A DNA stretch of 64,000 nt, taken from positions 1 to 64,000 of the forward strand of contig JAYEVE010001202.1 in the NCBI GenBank assembly GCA_036346375.1, in the 5' to 3' direction. The notes under the pieces are model-generated. The model did not search any database. It saw only the letters and a program-made list of their open reading frames with translations, and was not told where the DNA came from. The translations under genes and the position numbers were made by a program. This DNA is from Guadua angustifolia (taxonomy: Eukaryota > Streptophyta > Magnoliopsida > Poales > Poaceae). Below are positions 1-11,571 of the stretch, piece after piece. Within the stretch, counting starts at the first letter, position 1, and each line of letters starts with the position of its first letter.

Positions 1-2980
1 TTGCAGTGTCAATGTCTTCACTAGACTAACAGAGCTCATCCAATTCAGTTCAAGTCAGTTCTTCTCCTCTCCCTTATTAATCAGTTCTACTCTTTTGTTC
101 ATAGGGGTTTTAGTTTACATAGGTATATGCGGGTATCTTGACATTAAGGAAAAACACATAACTTTTGGGTTCTCCCTAATATCTAAAACCTTTCTTACTA
201 CTGTTGAAACCATTGATTTGGAGTTGTGGCACTGGCAACTGGTATCTTGCAAAAATCCTGGTACTCTCTTGTTTTGGTCTCAAGATCATGGCAAAATCTC
301 CTACAACGCTTTAATTGTTTATGTTCTTCCTTATCTCAGACTTACTAAAAGAAGGAAACGATACTAGCATGTCAGTAGATTCCTTGCAGCTTTTGGTGCT
401 CAAAAATCAGAATTTCCCTAGTAAGCCTGCCTATATGTATCATGTATGACCGTGGCTTGGACACCCCATTGAGGCTGCCTCTTTGCACTCTGCAGAAGCA
501 TTGGCTTGTGGAGCTTCTTGACAAAGGTTAGACCGTAAGAGGCTTCTTGCCATTTCTAGATGAGGACTGTCCTGCATGAAGGCATCCTTACGTGCATAGC
601 TTCCTTCCTGTTGTCCTGGTAGGCTAATACTACATGATTTATTGGATATTCTAAATATGCATTCTGAGAAGACAAGAGGATTGAATGACAATACTTGACA
701 CTTTTGCAACACTGACGCTAGTTATTTGAAGCACTTGTAACTTTCAGGCTTCTTTGAATTATTTGGCCTAAAAACATGAGTGCTGCGGGAGGTTGGCGGA
801 TCACTTCCAATTTTTTTTCTAGTCAAGGCTAGCACTACCCCGCAAAATTGAGCCAAATTCGACTGGCTCTTTTGCTTGTTCTTTTTTTTATGGCGGTCAA
901 GGGGGGGTTGTGGGTGCCAGCACCTACCCTACAATCACCAAATAAGTATGGCTGATGCTGGTGTTGAAATTTGTCCGACCTATCAATCCTCTCCCACCCC
1001 TGTTTGTATCACAAAATGGACACAGTTTGATAAAGGTATTTTTCACAACTTTATTTCTTTCAGAAGTGAGGACCCCTGGCTATAAGCTATGTATTGGTGT
1101 GCTTATAAATAAGGCCAGGTTGTGCCAGTTCTCTCAAAAGATTCACAACAAACAAAATTTTGTATACTCATTGTACCATGTTCTTGCCTACCTAGCATTA
1201 CAATTGGCACGGGATGTAAAGTTGGAACTGTCAACTATTTGTACCGCCCTTTTGTTGCAGCAATGCAGAGTTGCTGGCAAAATTACTAAAGATTTAGGGT
1301 TTATCTGTTACATACCTGATACTTGCAAACCTTTATAATCAAAATTGGTTATTTATCATGTACATCCAAATGCGTTTGCCTTTGCATGAATTATATTTGA
1401 AGTTTGTGGGTGTCTCTAGAACTACCATTTTGGTGCAAACAAGTGGGAGCTTTGTTTACAATCTCTCAAAAATTCTAAAAATATTAGTGGACAGAGAGGA
1501 AATTATGATCTATGGCCTTGTAAAATGTTATGATCAATCTCGATTACGTCTGGGAGAAGCGAAAAAGAGAAGCATCTAAGAGGAATAGTGCTGAAACAGG
1601 AAATCACTATGCAATCCTACATTTGCCTTTGTTTCTCCCAAATGCAGCTGATTTTGATCATGAAATTTTGTTCTAAATAAAGGCCGTTGAGGCCTTGTAA
1701 ATGGCTGTTAAAATGGTAAAGGACCCTGCCCATTACGTTTATGGACATTTCAAGGTTTGTCTATTTTATCGGGCTGTTTATTTGGTTTAACAGCTATTAA
1801 CGTTTAACAGGCCTATTTTATCAAGCCATTTATTTGGATAAAGTTGCAAGATTTCCATATGATATGGAACATTATGACATACATAAGATGAATGCTAGCT
1901 TTACTTTTTATTGTCACTTGAGTTGTTCATTCATTTAATTATGATTATTTAATTACATTCACTTGACGTCATCTTTTTTCTTTATTTAATTACATTCACT
2001 TGTCACTTTTTATTTAATTGTTGATAGCCTAATAGTTCTATTCTGTATGCATGAAAGATAAATTAGATGCTTATTTTGTACTGCAAACACATGTGGGTAT
2101 CATAGTTATCATGGCGTCGCCTAGTTGACGACAAGGCGTCGAGTTGGTTGGCAGTGGATGCCAAGGTTATTGACCTAGATTGGGAGCTCCAAAACTTCAG
2201 ATCGTGGACCGCCTCCCCCGTGAGGATCGGTAGCGGGGCTTACGGTCGTGGTCCTCGTCCTTGTCAACCGCCTCCCGCGTGAGGACTGGCCATCGACGCC
2301 TCTAGCCGGCCTACAATGCTGCCTTCGCCCCTCGCCGCCTCCTCATTGGTGACTCCTCTTGGCCGACCACCTTTGCCGCCTCCGGCCGCCCGCCGTTCCG
2401 CCTCCTTCCGGCTCCTGCCGTCTCGCGATGCACTGGCCGCCTTCGGCTGCCAACAGCCACCAGCCTGCTAGCAATGTCGCCTCCGCCTCGCCTATGATCA
2501 CTCATGATTGAGACGATTGGATTTCAATCGGATCTCACAACCGATTTTAATCCAATTTTTGGCTCCTGACTTCGACTCGCTTTTCATTTGGCTCGGTTCC
2601 AGCTTCTGGCTGTCTACTTCAGACCAACTCCGACCGGCTCCGGCTCTTGTCATAGCTTCAGCATGTGTTTGTGAGATGTATGGACACTTGGACTGCCATA
2701 CCAATGTAGCCTTGTAGAGTGGTATTGTATTTTAATCAATGGATACATAAAGCAAGGAGCCTGGATCTTCTTTGACTATTGTTGTACTAGCACAACATTT
2801 ATTTTTCATTGGATAAAGCACATCGTCTAACTCTCGCCATGGTGGGTGCCTAGGCGTCCTGGCGCCCCAAGCTTGCGTGACTTGTCGGAGCGCTGTGACA
2901 ACCTTGATATGTATTTCTCTAAATTTTAAACAGTAAAACCATTTACAAGGCTGCTTCACATATAAACACTAAAAGGTGGG
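1..2980. other. Left-edge intergenic DNA, no recognisable gene
   Basis: No reading frame here resembles a known family and the short open frames lack compositional support. Visible structure is limited to AT-rich DNA with a repeated 'atttaattacattcacttg' phrase (about 1940-2010) and a GC-rich patch (about 2110-2520) in which a 'ccgcctccc-gtgagga' phrase occurs twice. The phrases 'ggcgtcgcctagttg' near 2113 and 'gcctaggcgtcctggcg' near 2850 look like remnants of a dispersed grass repeat. No boundaries or target duplications were found. Confidence 0.4.
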
Positions 2981-3049
2981 GTAACCATTTCGTTAACATT
3001 TATCATTATCTAGAACATCGGTAGGATTAAAACTGAATATATGGGGTGT

Positions 3050-3745
3050 GTTTTATGTGGTGCTATGGCAGGTGATGGAGATGTTAGTCTTGATGGAAAA
3101 GTAGTGCTAAGAAGGAAACTTTTTGATGTTTAGGATCGATGCTATAGAGTGACAGCGAGATTGATGAAGATGTGAGCCACATGATACTAGCGGGGTGGTT
3201 GAAATTGCGTCAAGAATTGGATGTCCTATGTGATGAAAAGTCCCTCAAAAGTTAAAGGTTAAGTTCTATAGGACAACGATCAGGCTTGTGATGTTGTATG
3301 GGGCAAAATGTTGGGCGAGAAAAAGACAACATGTACAGAGATGTGGATATTGTGGTAGATTTGTGGTCATACAAGGCGAGATCAAATCTGCATGATGATG
3401 ATATACGTGATAGGGTTAAAGTAGCACCAATTGAAGAAAAGTTTGTCCAAAATCTTCTGAGATGGTTTGGACATCTCTAACGGAGGCCTCCTGAGGCACT
3501 GATGTAGTGGAATTTTAAATCATCTCAAAAATATAGTAAGAGGTAGAGGTCAACCAAGACTGACGCGGAAAGAAATAGTTAAAAGAAACTTGAGGGATTG
3601 GAATGTTTCCAAAGATTTGACATTGGATAGGAGTGTATGGAAGTTAGTGATTCACGCACCGGAACCATGATCTAAGTTCAAAGGTTTATGGGTTTATTGA
3701 CTCTTATTGGGTTTCTTTCCTAGGCTTGACTGTTGTTGTATAGTT
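3050..3745 (+). pseudogene. RTE-type LINE, degenerate 3' part of reverse transcriptase ORF
   Basis: Pieces in several frames match the conserved C-terminal part of plant RTE-clade LINE proteins. The clearest are 'DDIRDRVKVAPIEEKFVQ' and 'LLRWFGHL' (about 3400-3480), and later 'RGQPRLTRKEIVKRNLRDW' with 'LDRSVWKLVIHAPEP' ending at a TGA near 3669. Stops and frameshifts separate the pieces, so no protein is made. A degraded 'ttgttgt' run near 3730 is consistent with the TTG-rich tail of RTE elements. The catalytic YADD region and 5' end are absent or unrecognisable. The family call is by motif recognition. Confidence 0.7.
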
Positions 3746-3869
3746 AATCTCTCTTTGACATTTTTTTGGAAGCTTGCACACAAAGTTCTCATGGGTTCTC
3801 ATCTGATATAAAGTGTCTCTAACAACTTCATCGCAATTAACATGATAGGAGTGGTCAAAGACTCACAGG
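3746..3869. other. 5' flank of B3 copy A
   Basis: This is short non-coding DNA between the RTE relic and the first codon of B3 copy A. The phrase 'aggagtggtcaaagactcacagg' before that ATG resembles 'cggagtggtcacagg' before the ATG of copy B (about 6190-6205), so this flank was duplicated with the gene. Confidence 0.4.
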
Positions 3870-5600
3870 ATGGGAAAATCTTTCACAGGATGCAAGGAGT
3901 GCATTGTACATCATTATTGGCATTTCATGGATGATCGGAATCGCTTTTCTTCAAGGTTATGATGGGTGATCTTGTGGTAAGGCCTTGTCACTCCTTTTCT
4001 TGTGCACCAAGATATCTCTTCTATAATTTTTGTGATTGTTATTTTCTGGGAGTGGAGAAATTGAGCCAGCGATTTGATAGTCTTGATCCTGGACTTGCGA
4101 GTTTGAAAATCAATTTTGATGACTATATTTGATCAAAATAATGCACACAGCATGTCAAAGTAACAAATTTCTGTTGATATTGAGAACAGAAAACATGTAT
4201 GTTATTGGTTTTCTAGTAAAAATTACTAGCACCAACCTAGTTATACGCATGAAGATGACCTAGTCTTTAGTACTTCTGTGGTGGTTTCTGATCTTTTTTT
4301 CAGTGCAGTGAAAACGTTCTAATTTTCGTAACATACTCCATATTAGCATAATTACGTGCAGTTTTCTCTATCATGCGCATGACATTCATGTGGTTACAAT
4401 TAACTATTCTTCGCTTGGCTCTCAGATCATTATTCCTTTTGCTGTAACGTGGTGTGTTATCAAATAAACTAGTTCTGTATGGTACTCTTGATTGCTTTTA
4501 CAGGAACTGTCTACTTAAGTTTTGGGATGACACACTAAAGGTTCAATTCCCAAGTTTGTATAACATTGCTCATTATCCTCATATTGTGGTGGCAAAGGTT
4601 ATGACTCAAATGCTCCAAATATTACCTTCGTAGAATATTAACAGGAACAAATTGAATGCATGGTACAATTTAGTAGCAAAAGTAGCTAATTGTCATCCTA
4701 CTCGTGGGAAGGATATTTTTAATCGATCTACATCAACACGGGCAGTTCTCAGATCTATGTACGCTATTGTATGAATAAGAATACTCCTTACAATTGTAAA
4801 TTTATTTGGAAGTTGAAAATCCCGCTGAAAATTAAAATTTTTTTTGGTATGTACAACGTGGTGTTATTTTAACAAAGGATAATCTTGCGAAGAGGCATTG
4901 GCATGGGAATCAGAAATGTTGTTTCTGTAATTGTAATGAAACAATAAGGCATCTATTTTTTGATTGCCAATACTCCAAAGCTATCTGGCGAGTTGTGCAC
5001 ATAGCTACTGGTCTATCACCGCCCAAATCCATTTCTCATATGCTTGGTCATTCAGAGGAACATATTGGTTGAGGTATTGGGGACTATTGCAGATGAGAGT
5101 AATCGAGCAGATCCGACAAGCAAGGTGGCTTTGAGATGTGACATTACAAATCTTCGCCAAGAATGAATGGAGAAGCAATTATAGATTAGAATTTTAAATT
5201 GCGACATTTTTGCTCTTATTCCAATTTTGTTATTTGGACATGATATTTGTAAGAACTCGTCGTGTGCTTTGGCAGAGACCGGATTTTCATCCTTTATCTA
5301 AAAAAGGTCTCATTTGTTTATTCCCGCAGGCCATACCAAAAAAGTTTGCGGCAATGTCAGAGGGCAGATAGCTGAAGAAGTCAATCTAGAGGTACCGGAT
5401 GGTAGAACATATAAAGTTCAGGTTGCGAAGGAACATAATGAGCTGGTCCTTTGATCTTGATGGGCAAAATTTACCAATGCTTATGAACTTCAAAGGTGAT
5501 CTTGTTCAGGTACATTGGGAACTCCCACTCCAAAATACGAATATTTGATCCAAGTGGTTGCGAGAAAGAGTTGTCATGAGTTGTGATGAACAGCACTCCT
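3870..5600 (+). pseudogene. B3/REM transcription factor relic, copy A
   Basis: The first coding exon (3870 to about 3975) starts MGKSFTGCKEC and continues with HHYWHFMDDRNRF, the Cys-x2-Cys plus Trp/His N-terminus seen in REM-type B3 proteins. A one-base frameshift follows just before the expected FFKVM motif, where B3 domain 1 begins. After an intron holding a LINE fragment, the next exon starts at 5330 behind a clear acceptor (ttcccgcag) and encodes IPKKFA, then RGQIAEEVNLEVPDGRTYKV, and further on FTNAYELQ, matching B3 domain 1 of copy D. It has more frameshifts and stops (for example TGA and TAA after NELVL), and the second B3 domain is missing. It is the most decayed but one of four tandem copies. 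Confidence 0.75.
4500..5306 (+). mobile_element. L1-type LINE, 5'-truncated copy in the intron of B3 copy A
   Basis: Conceptual translation gives the C-terminal part of a plant L1-like polyprotein ending in the zf-RVT domain: 'FIWKLKIPLKIKIFFWYVQR', then 'GVILTKDNLAKRHW' and the Cys/His cluster CCFCN...ETIRHLFFDC. The sister element at 6491-8284 carries the same domain in the same order. It is interrupted by stops and ends in an A-run at about 5300-5306, only about 25 bp before the next B3 exon. The start is approximate, from where homology to the sister begins; I found no convincing target-site duplication. Confidence 0.7.
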
Positions 5601-6205
5601 TGTGTCCAAGAAAGGAGCATTTCTCATGATAATCATATGCCATCACGAAGAAGTGAAAGGTTGGCAAAATTGTTGCAATGGTAAGCTCTAGTCGCCTTTT
5701 GTGTTCCAAGAAGCAAAGATTATGTGGCCTCATCATGTCGTATTTGCCTTCCTATATGGATTTGGTTCAGAATTTCCTCTAAGATGGTTGGTGCTTTGGA
5801 AAGCTAGATTAGTAGAAATTAAATTAGTTTATTTCGTAATTGGTTACCTTGAGTAGTAGCTAACCTCTGTTAGAGGTTTTTTGGATCCTGTGGGTCGTTT
5901 ATGTAGTTAAGTTAATTATGTATCATATATTAGTAAATATTTATCAGTAGGGCCCTCCCCTACTGTTCCCCGTCAAATCTGTATATGCCTTCCTACAACT
6001 ATAGCTTGACAAATTCACTGAAGTTTTAGCACATCTGCCACATACTTGTCTTCCTACCATAATAATCAAAATTCGGTTATTTCTGAAGTACTTCAAAGTT
6101 TGTTTACCTATGTGCGGCACTTGGGTGTGTGCACATGTGCATGGATTTGCTTTGAAGTTTGTCTAACAGTTTCATCTTAATTAACATGGTCGGAGTGGTC
6201 ACAGG

Positions 6206-6330
6206 ATGGACAGATCTTGCACATTATGCAAGAAGTGCGTTGAACTTGAACATAATTGTTGGCACCACATGAATAATCAGAAAAGGCATTTCTTCAAGGT
6301 TATGAATATAATGAGTGTGATTGATTTAAA
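6206..6330 (+). pseudogene. B3/REM relic, copy B, first exon only
   Basis: An ATG at 6206 behind 'gtggtcacag' opens MDRSCTLCKKCVELEHNCWH followed by HMNNQKRHFFKVMN. This is the same Cys-x2-Cys, Trp-His-His and FFKVM pattern as the first exons of copies A, C and D. Beyond it only intron-like DNA is visible, with a full LINE insertion (6491-8284), and the remaining B3 exons are missing. A 3'-flank-like segment shared with copy C reappears at about 8740-9000, so the exons between were probably deleted. It cannot encode a B3 protein. Confidence 0.7.
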
Positions 6331-6475
6331 AAAAATGAACTGATCAGACCTTGTAAATTATGCTGTTCTTGTGCATCAAGGTATATCTTCTATAGCTTTT
6401 AGGTTGTAATCTTGTTTCCGAAGCTGGGAATTTGAAAATCAATTTTAATTTTTGACAAACATACTTAAGAAAATT

Positions 6476-8299
6476 AAGTAATGCTTGAAGAGTGGGTGGG
6501 GTTGTACCTCACTTGATTGAGAACGGCCCGTCTATCCTTCAATATGCAGATGATACAATTCTTTTTATGGAAGATGACCTGGAAAAAGCGCGCAATATGA
6601 AGTTATTGTTTTGTACTTTTGAGCAAACCTCAGGACTCAAAATTAACTTCTACAAAAACGAGTTATTCTGTTTTGGAGAGGCTCAAGACTATGTAGAACA
6701 GTATAAGGAGTTGTTTGGTTGTATACACGGTACTCTCCCTCTGAAGTATCTAGGTATTCCTATTCACTATCGAAAATTACGCAAATCAGATTAGAAACTA
6801 GTTGAAGAACGTTTTGAAAAGAGGCTTAGTAGTTGGAAAGGAAAGAATCTTTCAGTGGGAGGTAGATTGATTTTGATTAATTTAGTTTTAAGCATTCTGC
6901 CAATATATATGTTGTCCTTTTTTGCGATTCCTAAAGGTGTTCTTAAGAAACTGGATTTCTTTCGATCTCGGTTTTACTGGCAAGGGGATGAGCACAAGAG
7001 AAAATATCGTCTTGCTAGGTGGAACTCTTTATGTCAATCTAAAGATCAAGGAGATCTGGGGATTCATGATTTAAACATTATGAATATTGCCCTTTTAAGT
7101 AAATGGCTGTTTAAACTCTTAACATCAGAGGGTACCTGGCAACAGCTGCTTCGGAACAAGTATTTAGGATCCAAGCCAATAGGGCAAATTGAGTGGAAAC
7201 CAGGAGATTCATATTTCTGGTCCAGCTTAATGAAGGTAAAGCAAGCATTCCTTTGCTTTGGTACCTTCAAGATTAATAATAGATCGCATGTGAGGTTCTA
7301 GGAGGATATCTGGCTTGAAAATAGTTCACTTAAAGATCAATATCCCGGTTTATATAGTATCGTTAGAAGGAAGGGTACAACTATTGCTGAGGTCTTAGTA
7401 ACATCATCACCAAACATTTCCTGGAGAAGGTCGCTGATTGGACCTAAGTTAGTGGCGTGGAGGGAGTTATCTTTACGAATCGCTAGCATTCGTCTCACGC
7501 AGATTGATGATGAATTCTGCTGGCATCTGTGCTAAAATGGTCAATTCTCGGTAAAATCCCATTATCAAGCTTTGATTAAAAGTCATGTGCCAAATTTAAA
7601 TAAACAGTTATGGAAACTTAAAGCTCTATTAAAAATCAAGGTTTTCTTGTGGTATCTTAGAAGCGGAGTGATTCTCACCAAAGATAATTTAGCAAAGCGA
7701 AATTGGCAAGAGAGCAGAATATGTTGCTATTGTAACGAACATGAGACAATTAAGCATCTGTTTTTTTATTGTCGTTTTGCGCAAACGGTCTGGTTTTTGA
7801 TTTATTTGGCTTTTGGAATATCTCGTCCAACGGGCGTAGCTAATATGTTAGAAGTTGGCTAGAGGGTTTTGATAGTAACGGTAGAAGCCTCGCTCTTCTT
7901 GGCGTTGCAGCTACGTGTTGGTCTATATGGTTAAGAAGGAATGATAGAGTATTTCAAAAGAAAAACATTTCTTCTTCGTTGCAGGTTATTTTTGCTACTA
8001 CTCACTGGCTTCGTACGTGGGCTGTGTTGTAGAAGGTGGAGACGCGAGCTACTTTGGCGGAGGTTACTCATTGTTTGGTTCGAGTGGCCAAGGACTTCTA
8101 TTCCCGGGCATATGGATGGCGGTCTAGTCTTCGGATTGCTAGTCACTAGTGTGTGTGTTTCTTTTTATTCTTGTTTGGCTGTGTGCTTAAGTTAAGCAGA
8201 GGCTGGAAGTAATTTCAAGGACTTGTATTGTCTCGATGTAAATTTCTTGAGATTAATAAAATTCTTCCTTTTTCAAAGAAAAAAAAGTAATGCTTGAAG
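6476..8299 (+). mobile_element. L1-type LINE, 5'-truncated, with 15-bp target duplication
   Basis: The body (6491-8284) is flanked by perfect 15-bp direct repeats AAGTAATGCTTGAAG at 6476-6490 and 8285-8299. It ends in an A-rich tail after an AATAAA signal near 8256. It begins inside the reverse transcriptase domain, as expected of incomplete target-primed reverse transcription. The insertion lies in what was intron 1 of B3 copy B. An intact 15-bp duplication with several coding lesions suggests a moderately old insertion. Confidence 0.93.
6492..8195 (+). pseudogene. LINE reverse transcriptase/zf-RVT ORF remnant
   Basis: The frame contains the reverse transcriptase active-site motif YADD within ILQYADDTILFME (about 6537-6575), then LKYLGIPI, and the downstream SSWKGKNLSVGGRLILINLV block typical of plant L1-like polyproteins. 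The C-terminus carries the zf-RVT zinc-binding domain (about 7605-7800: LWKLKALLKIKVFLWYLRSG, then CCYCNEHETIKHLFFYC). In-frame stops occur at about 6792 (TAG), 7300 (TAG) and 7532 (TAA), with further disruption after 7860. The endonuclease and N-terminal RT motifs were lost by 5' truncation, so it is inactive. Confidence 0.85.
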
Positions 8300-8417
8300 C
8301 ATGTCCGAATAACTAAATATCGAGAAAAGATGTTGATCTCGGTTTTCTAGTGAAATTAGTAACACCAACCTGATTTTGTAAAAAGAATTATAGGCATGAA
8401 GATGAACTTATTAGAGA

Positions 8418-8703
8418 TGGCCACCTGGGCTGTGGCACGCCACTGTTGGCACAGCCTAGGCACAACCCGGCCCACCCGTAAACGGGCCATGTCGGCATGG
8501 CCCGAGAGCCTGTGCCGTGTTTGGATCGGCACCCTAGCACAGCCCGATTAGCTCTTTTTTTCTAATTATTCTAATTTTCCATTTTTTCTGAATTTTTTTC
8601 ATATTTTTCATACCTTTTCTATTCTTCTAATTTTTCTAACTTTTTTTATTTTTTTTAATTTTTGGAGCTAACGGGCCGGCCCAGCCCGTTTCGACCCGTC
8701 AGA
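8418..8703. mobile_element. hAT-like relic with GGCCCG-rich ends
   Basis: Both margins are rich in 'ggcccg/cgggcc' words (for example 'aacgggccatgtcggcatgg' near 8478 and 'acgggccggcccagcccg' near 8670) around a T-rich core. This layout is common in grass hAT non-autonomous elements. It sits in DNA otherwise matching the intron or flank of the B3 copies. No exact target duplication was found, so the class is tentative. A (CT)n run follows at about 8704-8717. Confidence 0.35.
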
Positions 8704-8739
8704 CCTCTCTCTCTCTCTTAATGTTGTTTTGTGATGGTG

Positions 8740-9000
8740 ACTGGTGCTTTTGTCTGGTTTTGCCTTGTCTCCCCGCAGGTGTAGAACTTCGATGATATGA
8801 TACTTCCTCTCCAGGAGCCTTTCAGTGGCAGTTCATATATAAAGTTCAGTGGAAGCCTTGTAAAATTGTGTAGGCATGGTGAAACTTGTTGTGCAGTAAT
8901 CTGCAATCTTCTCATGCATGCATTGCTGTGGCCTTTGTAGCATGTGTGTTGTTCCGGAAGGTCTTGGAATGGTGTGTGGTGCAACTGTAAAGTTTCAGCG
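8740..9000 (+). repeat. Duplicated 3' flank of a B3 copy
   Basis: This stretch ('gtgcttttgtctggttttgc', 'ccccgcaggt', then 'ttgtgtaggcatggtgaaac') is a diverged copy of 13865-14130 downstream of copy C. It marks the 3' boundary of the duplicated gene unit and shows that copy B lost its internal exons but kept its downstream flank. Confidence 0.6.
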
Positions 9001-9063
9001 AAGTTGGCATTTGAGCAGCTCTAACTTGACAATCAGCTGAGATTACACTGATTTTACATGTTG

Positions 9064-9163
9064 TTTGTTTGACACAATCATCTTCTGAGTTCTAACAGCA
9101 TAGTTCTTAGTGTTTGTTTGACGCAATCATCTTCTGAGTTCTGACAGCATAGTTCTTGAATCA
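9064..9163 (+). repeat. Two-copy tandem repeat, unit about 50 bp
   Basis: The phrase 'tgtttgtttgac(a/g)caatc' plus 'atcttctgagttct' and 'acagcatagttctt' occurs twice head to tail with few differences. It lies between the flanks of copies B and C. A single related copy lies at about 14240-14290 downstream of copy C. Confidence 0.85.
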
Positions 9164-9189
9164 ACTAGGTGCTGCAACCAAATTAAACA

Positions 9190-9630
9190 GAATGGTGTGT
9201 TCGGTTCAAGTCAGCAAAATGAATTAAATCTTGTGCACTGTTTTCTCCACTTACTGCCAACTTTGCCTCCCCCCAAGATGAGGCAAACCCAATCCTAACG
9301 CATCTACCGTAGTGAGCCCACCTCTCAGTGAGCAAGGTCTATAAACACCCCGGTCCACTAGTGTCTAGTGAACTTCTAGATGAAATCTCAATGAAGGTTC
9401 TAACCACCCCTCTCATCCTCATAAAAAAAACTCCCTAGTAGGGAAAAAAAACTCATTGACATCAAGGGGGAGAGATCGTCACCTTCACCTCATCAGAGAA
9501 TGCATGGAGAGGAATGCAAGAACTGTCTATCTAAGTGTGTATATATGTAGTTTGCAACATTTCTGCTGTGACAATATTTCTGTGGTTTTCCCTCAAAACA
9601 AAGAATGTCCTGTGGTTGCATGTCACTCAG
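9190..9630 (+). promoter_or_regulatory. 5' region of B3 copy C, duplicate of that of copy D
   Basis: Positions about 9225-9420 align by eye with 18372-18550 upstream of copy D: 'cttgtgcactgtt', 'tgccaactttgcctc', 'gatgaggcaaac', 'agcaaggtctataaacacc'. The match continues into the leader exon-like 'cacctcatcagagaatgc' (about 9485). The duplicated unit therefore includes promoter and 5' leader, not only coding exons. No individual factor-binding site is claimed. Confidence 0.5.
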
Positions 9631-9877
9631 ATGGCTCAGCGGGGATGTGAGTGTTGCAGGAAGTTGCAATAACACTACTACTGGGAGCACATGGATGTGA
9701 GAAAGATTCGCTTTTTCAAGTTCATGGCCGGAGATTTTGCGCAGGGCATTGTGAGTATCGACTACACTGACATGGTTCATCAAGTTGTCCATCCTGTGGT
9801 AAGGTTGAGCATTTTTTTGTAGTCTTGTAGCTGGAGATACGTTGCTGAAAATAAGATGAGCAATGAAGGGGCACTTT

Positions 9878-9998
9878 ATGGTCTTAATCTTATGGATCTA
9901 AATATGATTCTTGGGAACACTTTGTGGTCTTAATCTTATGGATCTAAATATGATTCTTGGGAACACTTTGTGGTCTTAATCTTATGAATATAAATATG
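9878..9998 (+). repeat. Tandem repeat, unit 49 bp, about 2.5 copies
   Basis: The unit containing 'gtggtcttaatcttatgga' and 'tctaaatatgattcttggg' repeats head to tail inside intron 1 of copy C. The first two copies are almost identical, so the expansion is recent relative to the decay of the gene. Copy D has no equivalent repeat in its intron. Confidence 0.9.
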
Positions 9999-11411
9999 AT
10001 TTACTGCAAAACTAAATAATGAAAAAAAACAATTCTATCCCTTGTGAACTGCTTATATTTGATTAGTGCCTCCATAGAAGATGGGAGGTACTAGGAGCTA
10101 GTGGTACCTCTCCAAGGGCCGTAAAATTACATACAACATTATTCTCTGAAACTAACCATGTGAACAAAGGGCTGTCAATTTTCTGTTTCCCATCTTAGAG
10201 CATACCAGAGAAGTTTGCGAGAAAATTCAACGAGCAGATCACGAAAGGGTTCAACTTGAAAGCACCGAGCGGTGAAACATGGCATGTTGGTGTTACCATG
10301 GTTGCCAATGATTTGTTCTTCACGTCAGGATGGTAAGATTTTGTCAAGGTTCATGAACTTCAGGAGAATGACCTCCTGCTCTTCACATGCAGTGGCAACT
10401 CTTCCTTTGAGGTCGTAATCTTTGATGCGAGTGGCTGCGAGAAACTGTTCTCTTTTTGCCGACAAAATTGGCCCTAACATGCACAAACGCTTCAACAATA
10501 TGGTGGGTCAACAAGTTGAACAATACTAGTGATTCTGATGATACTAGCATGCTGTCACAGCTGGTTGGGTCCCCTCACTTTTTAGCCTCTACTTCGAAGA
10601 AATTTAGTGGCAAGGCTAAACAAAGTAAGTAGTAGTACAAGTTTGTGGTGCGACTAATACATGAGATCTCTTAATATGTTCCTCTTTGGAGATCTTGGCG
10701 TAGTCAGCTAACGCATACACCTGAAACTAAGCATCATCAATAATGTGTTGATCATTTTCAATATATATAAGTTGATGCACACACTGTACATTTTTCCGCA
10801 GGCAAGAGCCTGAATCCCCTAAAAGTAACAGCTATTATGTTAAGCATGAGGAAATTGAGGAGGAGGAGAGTTATGACACATATGCTGACTGCAATTACTA
10901 CTACTCAAGGGTTGCTGATCGACTAATCGAGGAGGAAATAGTGGGTTAGGCTTCGATCCAACCGAACAATCCTGCATTTGTGACTGTTCTGCTGATGAGC
11001 CATGTTCGATGCTGGAACAATTTTCTGGTGAGTCTATTCATTTAGACAGAGTAATTGAAATGATTTAATACAATAGCTACATTCAATTCCTGCTTTTATT
11101 AACTTAGGCCTGTTCGAGATTTGCATATAGTTGAGCATTTTGTTTTGTTGATAGGAGTCAGGAGGTAAGCGTTCCTCAGTAAAAAATAATACCTACTATC
11201 TGTCTAAATTCTGAAACATTGTGGAAATCATAACCAATTGTCTTAGGCTCTAATTGTTGCTATCTGATAATCTCGTACTACAAATCTATAACTACGGGTT
11301 GAATTATCGCCAACCCTAGTGTACTTCTGCCTGACTGCCAATACAAAATTTTTAGCTAACAATAACATTTTGAGCATGTATACACTATATGTACTGCGAT
11401 ATCTTTATCAA

Positions 11412-11508
11412 CACTATAATTGTGTGAATTTTGTAGATCTTACCGTTTACCTGGGTCTTTATCTACATTACAATTATGTGAATTTTGTAGATCTTACCCT
11501 GCTTCTGG
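11412..11508 (+). repeat. Two-copy tandem repeat, unit about 56 bp, in an intron of copy C
   Basis: The phrase 'aatt(g/a)tgtgaattttgtag' followed by 'atcttacc' occurs twice with related flanking words ('tctttatc(a)ac'). It lies just before the acceptor of the last exon of copy C. Confidence 0.8.
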
Positions 11509-11571
11509 TTACAATACTGACACAGCCGATGTTCTTGTGCAGGTCATCCCCAGTAGGTTTGCTGCTGATCA

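Noticed and set aside
955..1338. 127-codon frame near the left edge
   Set aside because: No recognised motif, no splice context and no paralogous copy; kept as unexplained DNA.
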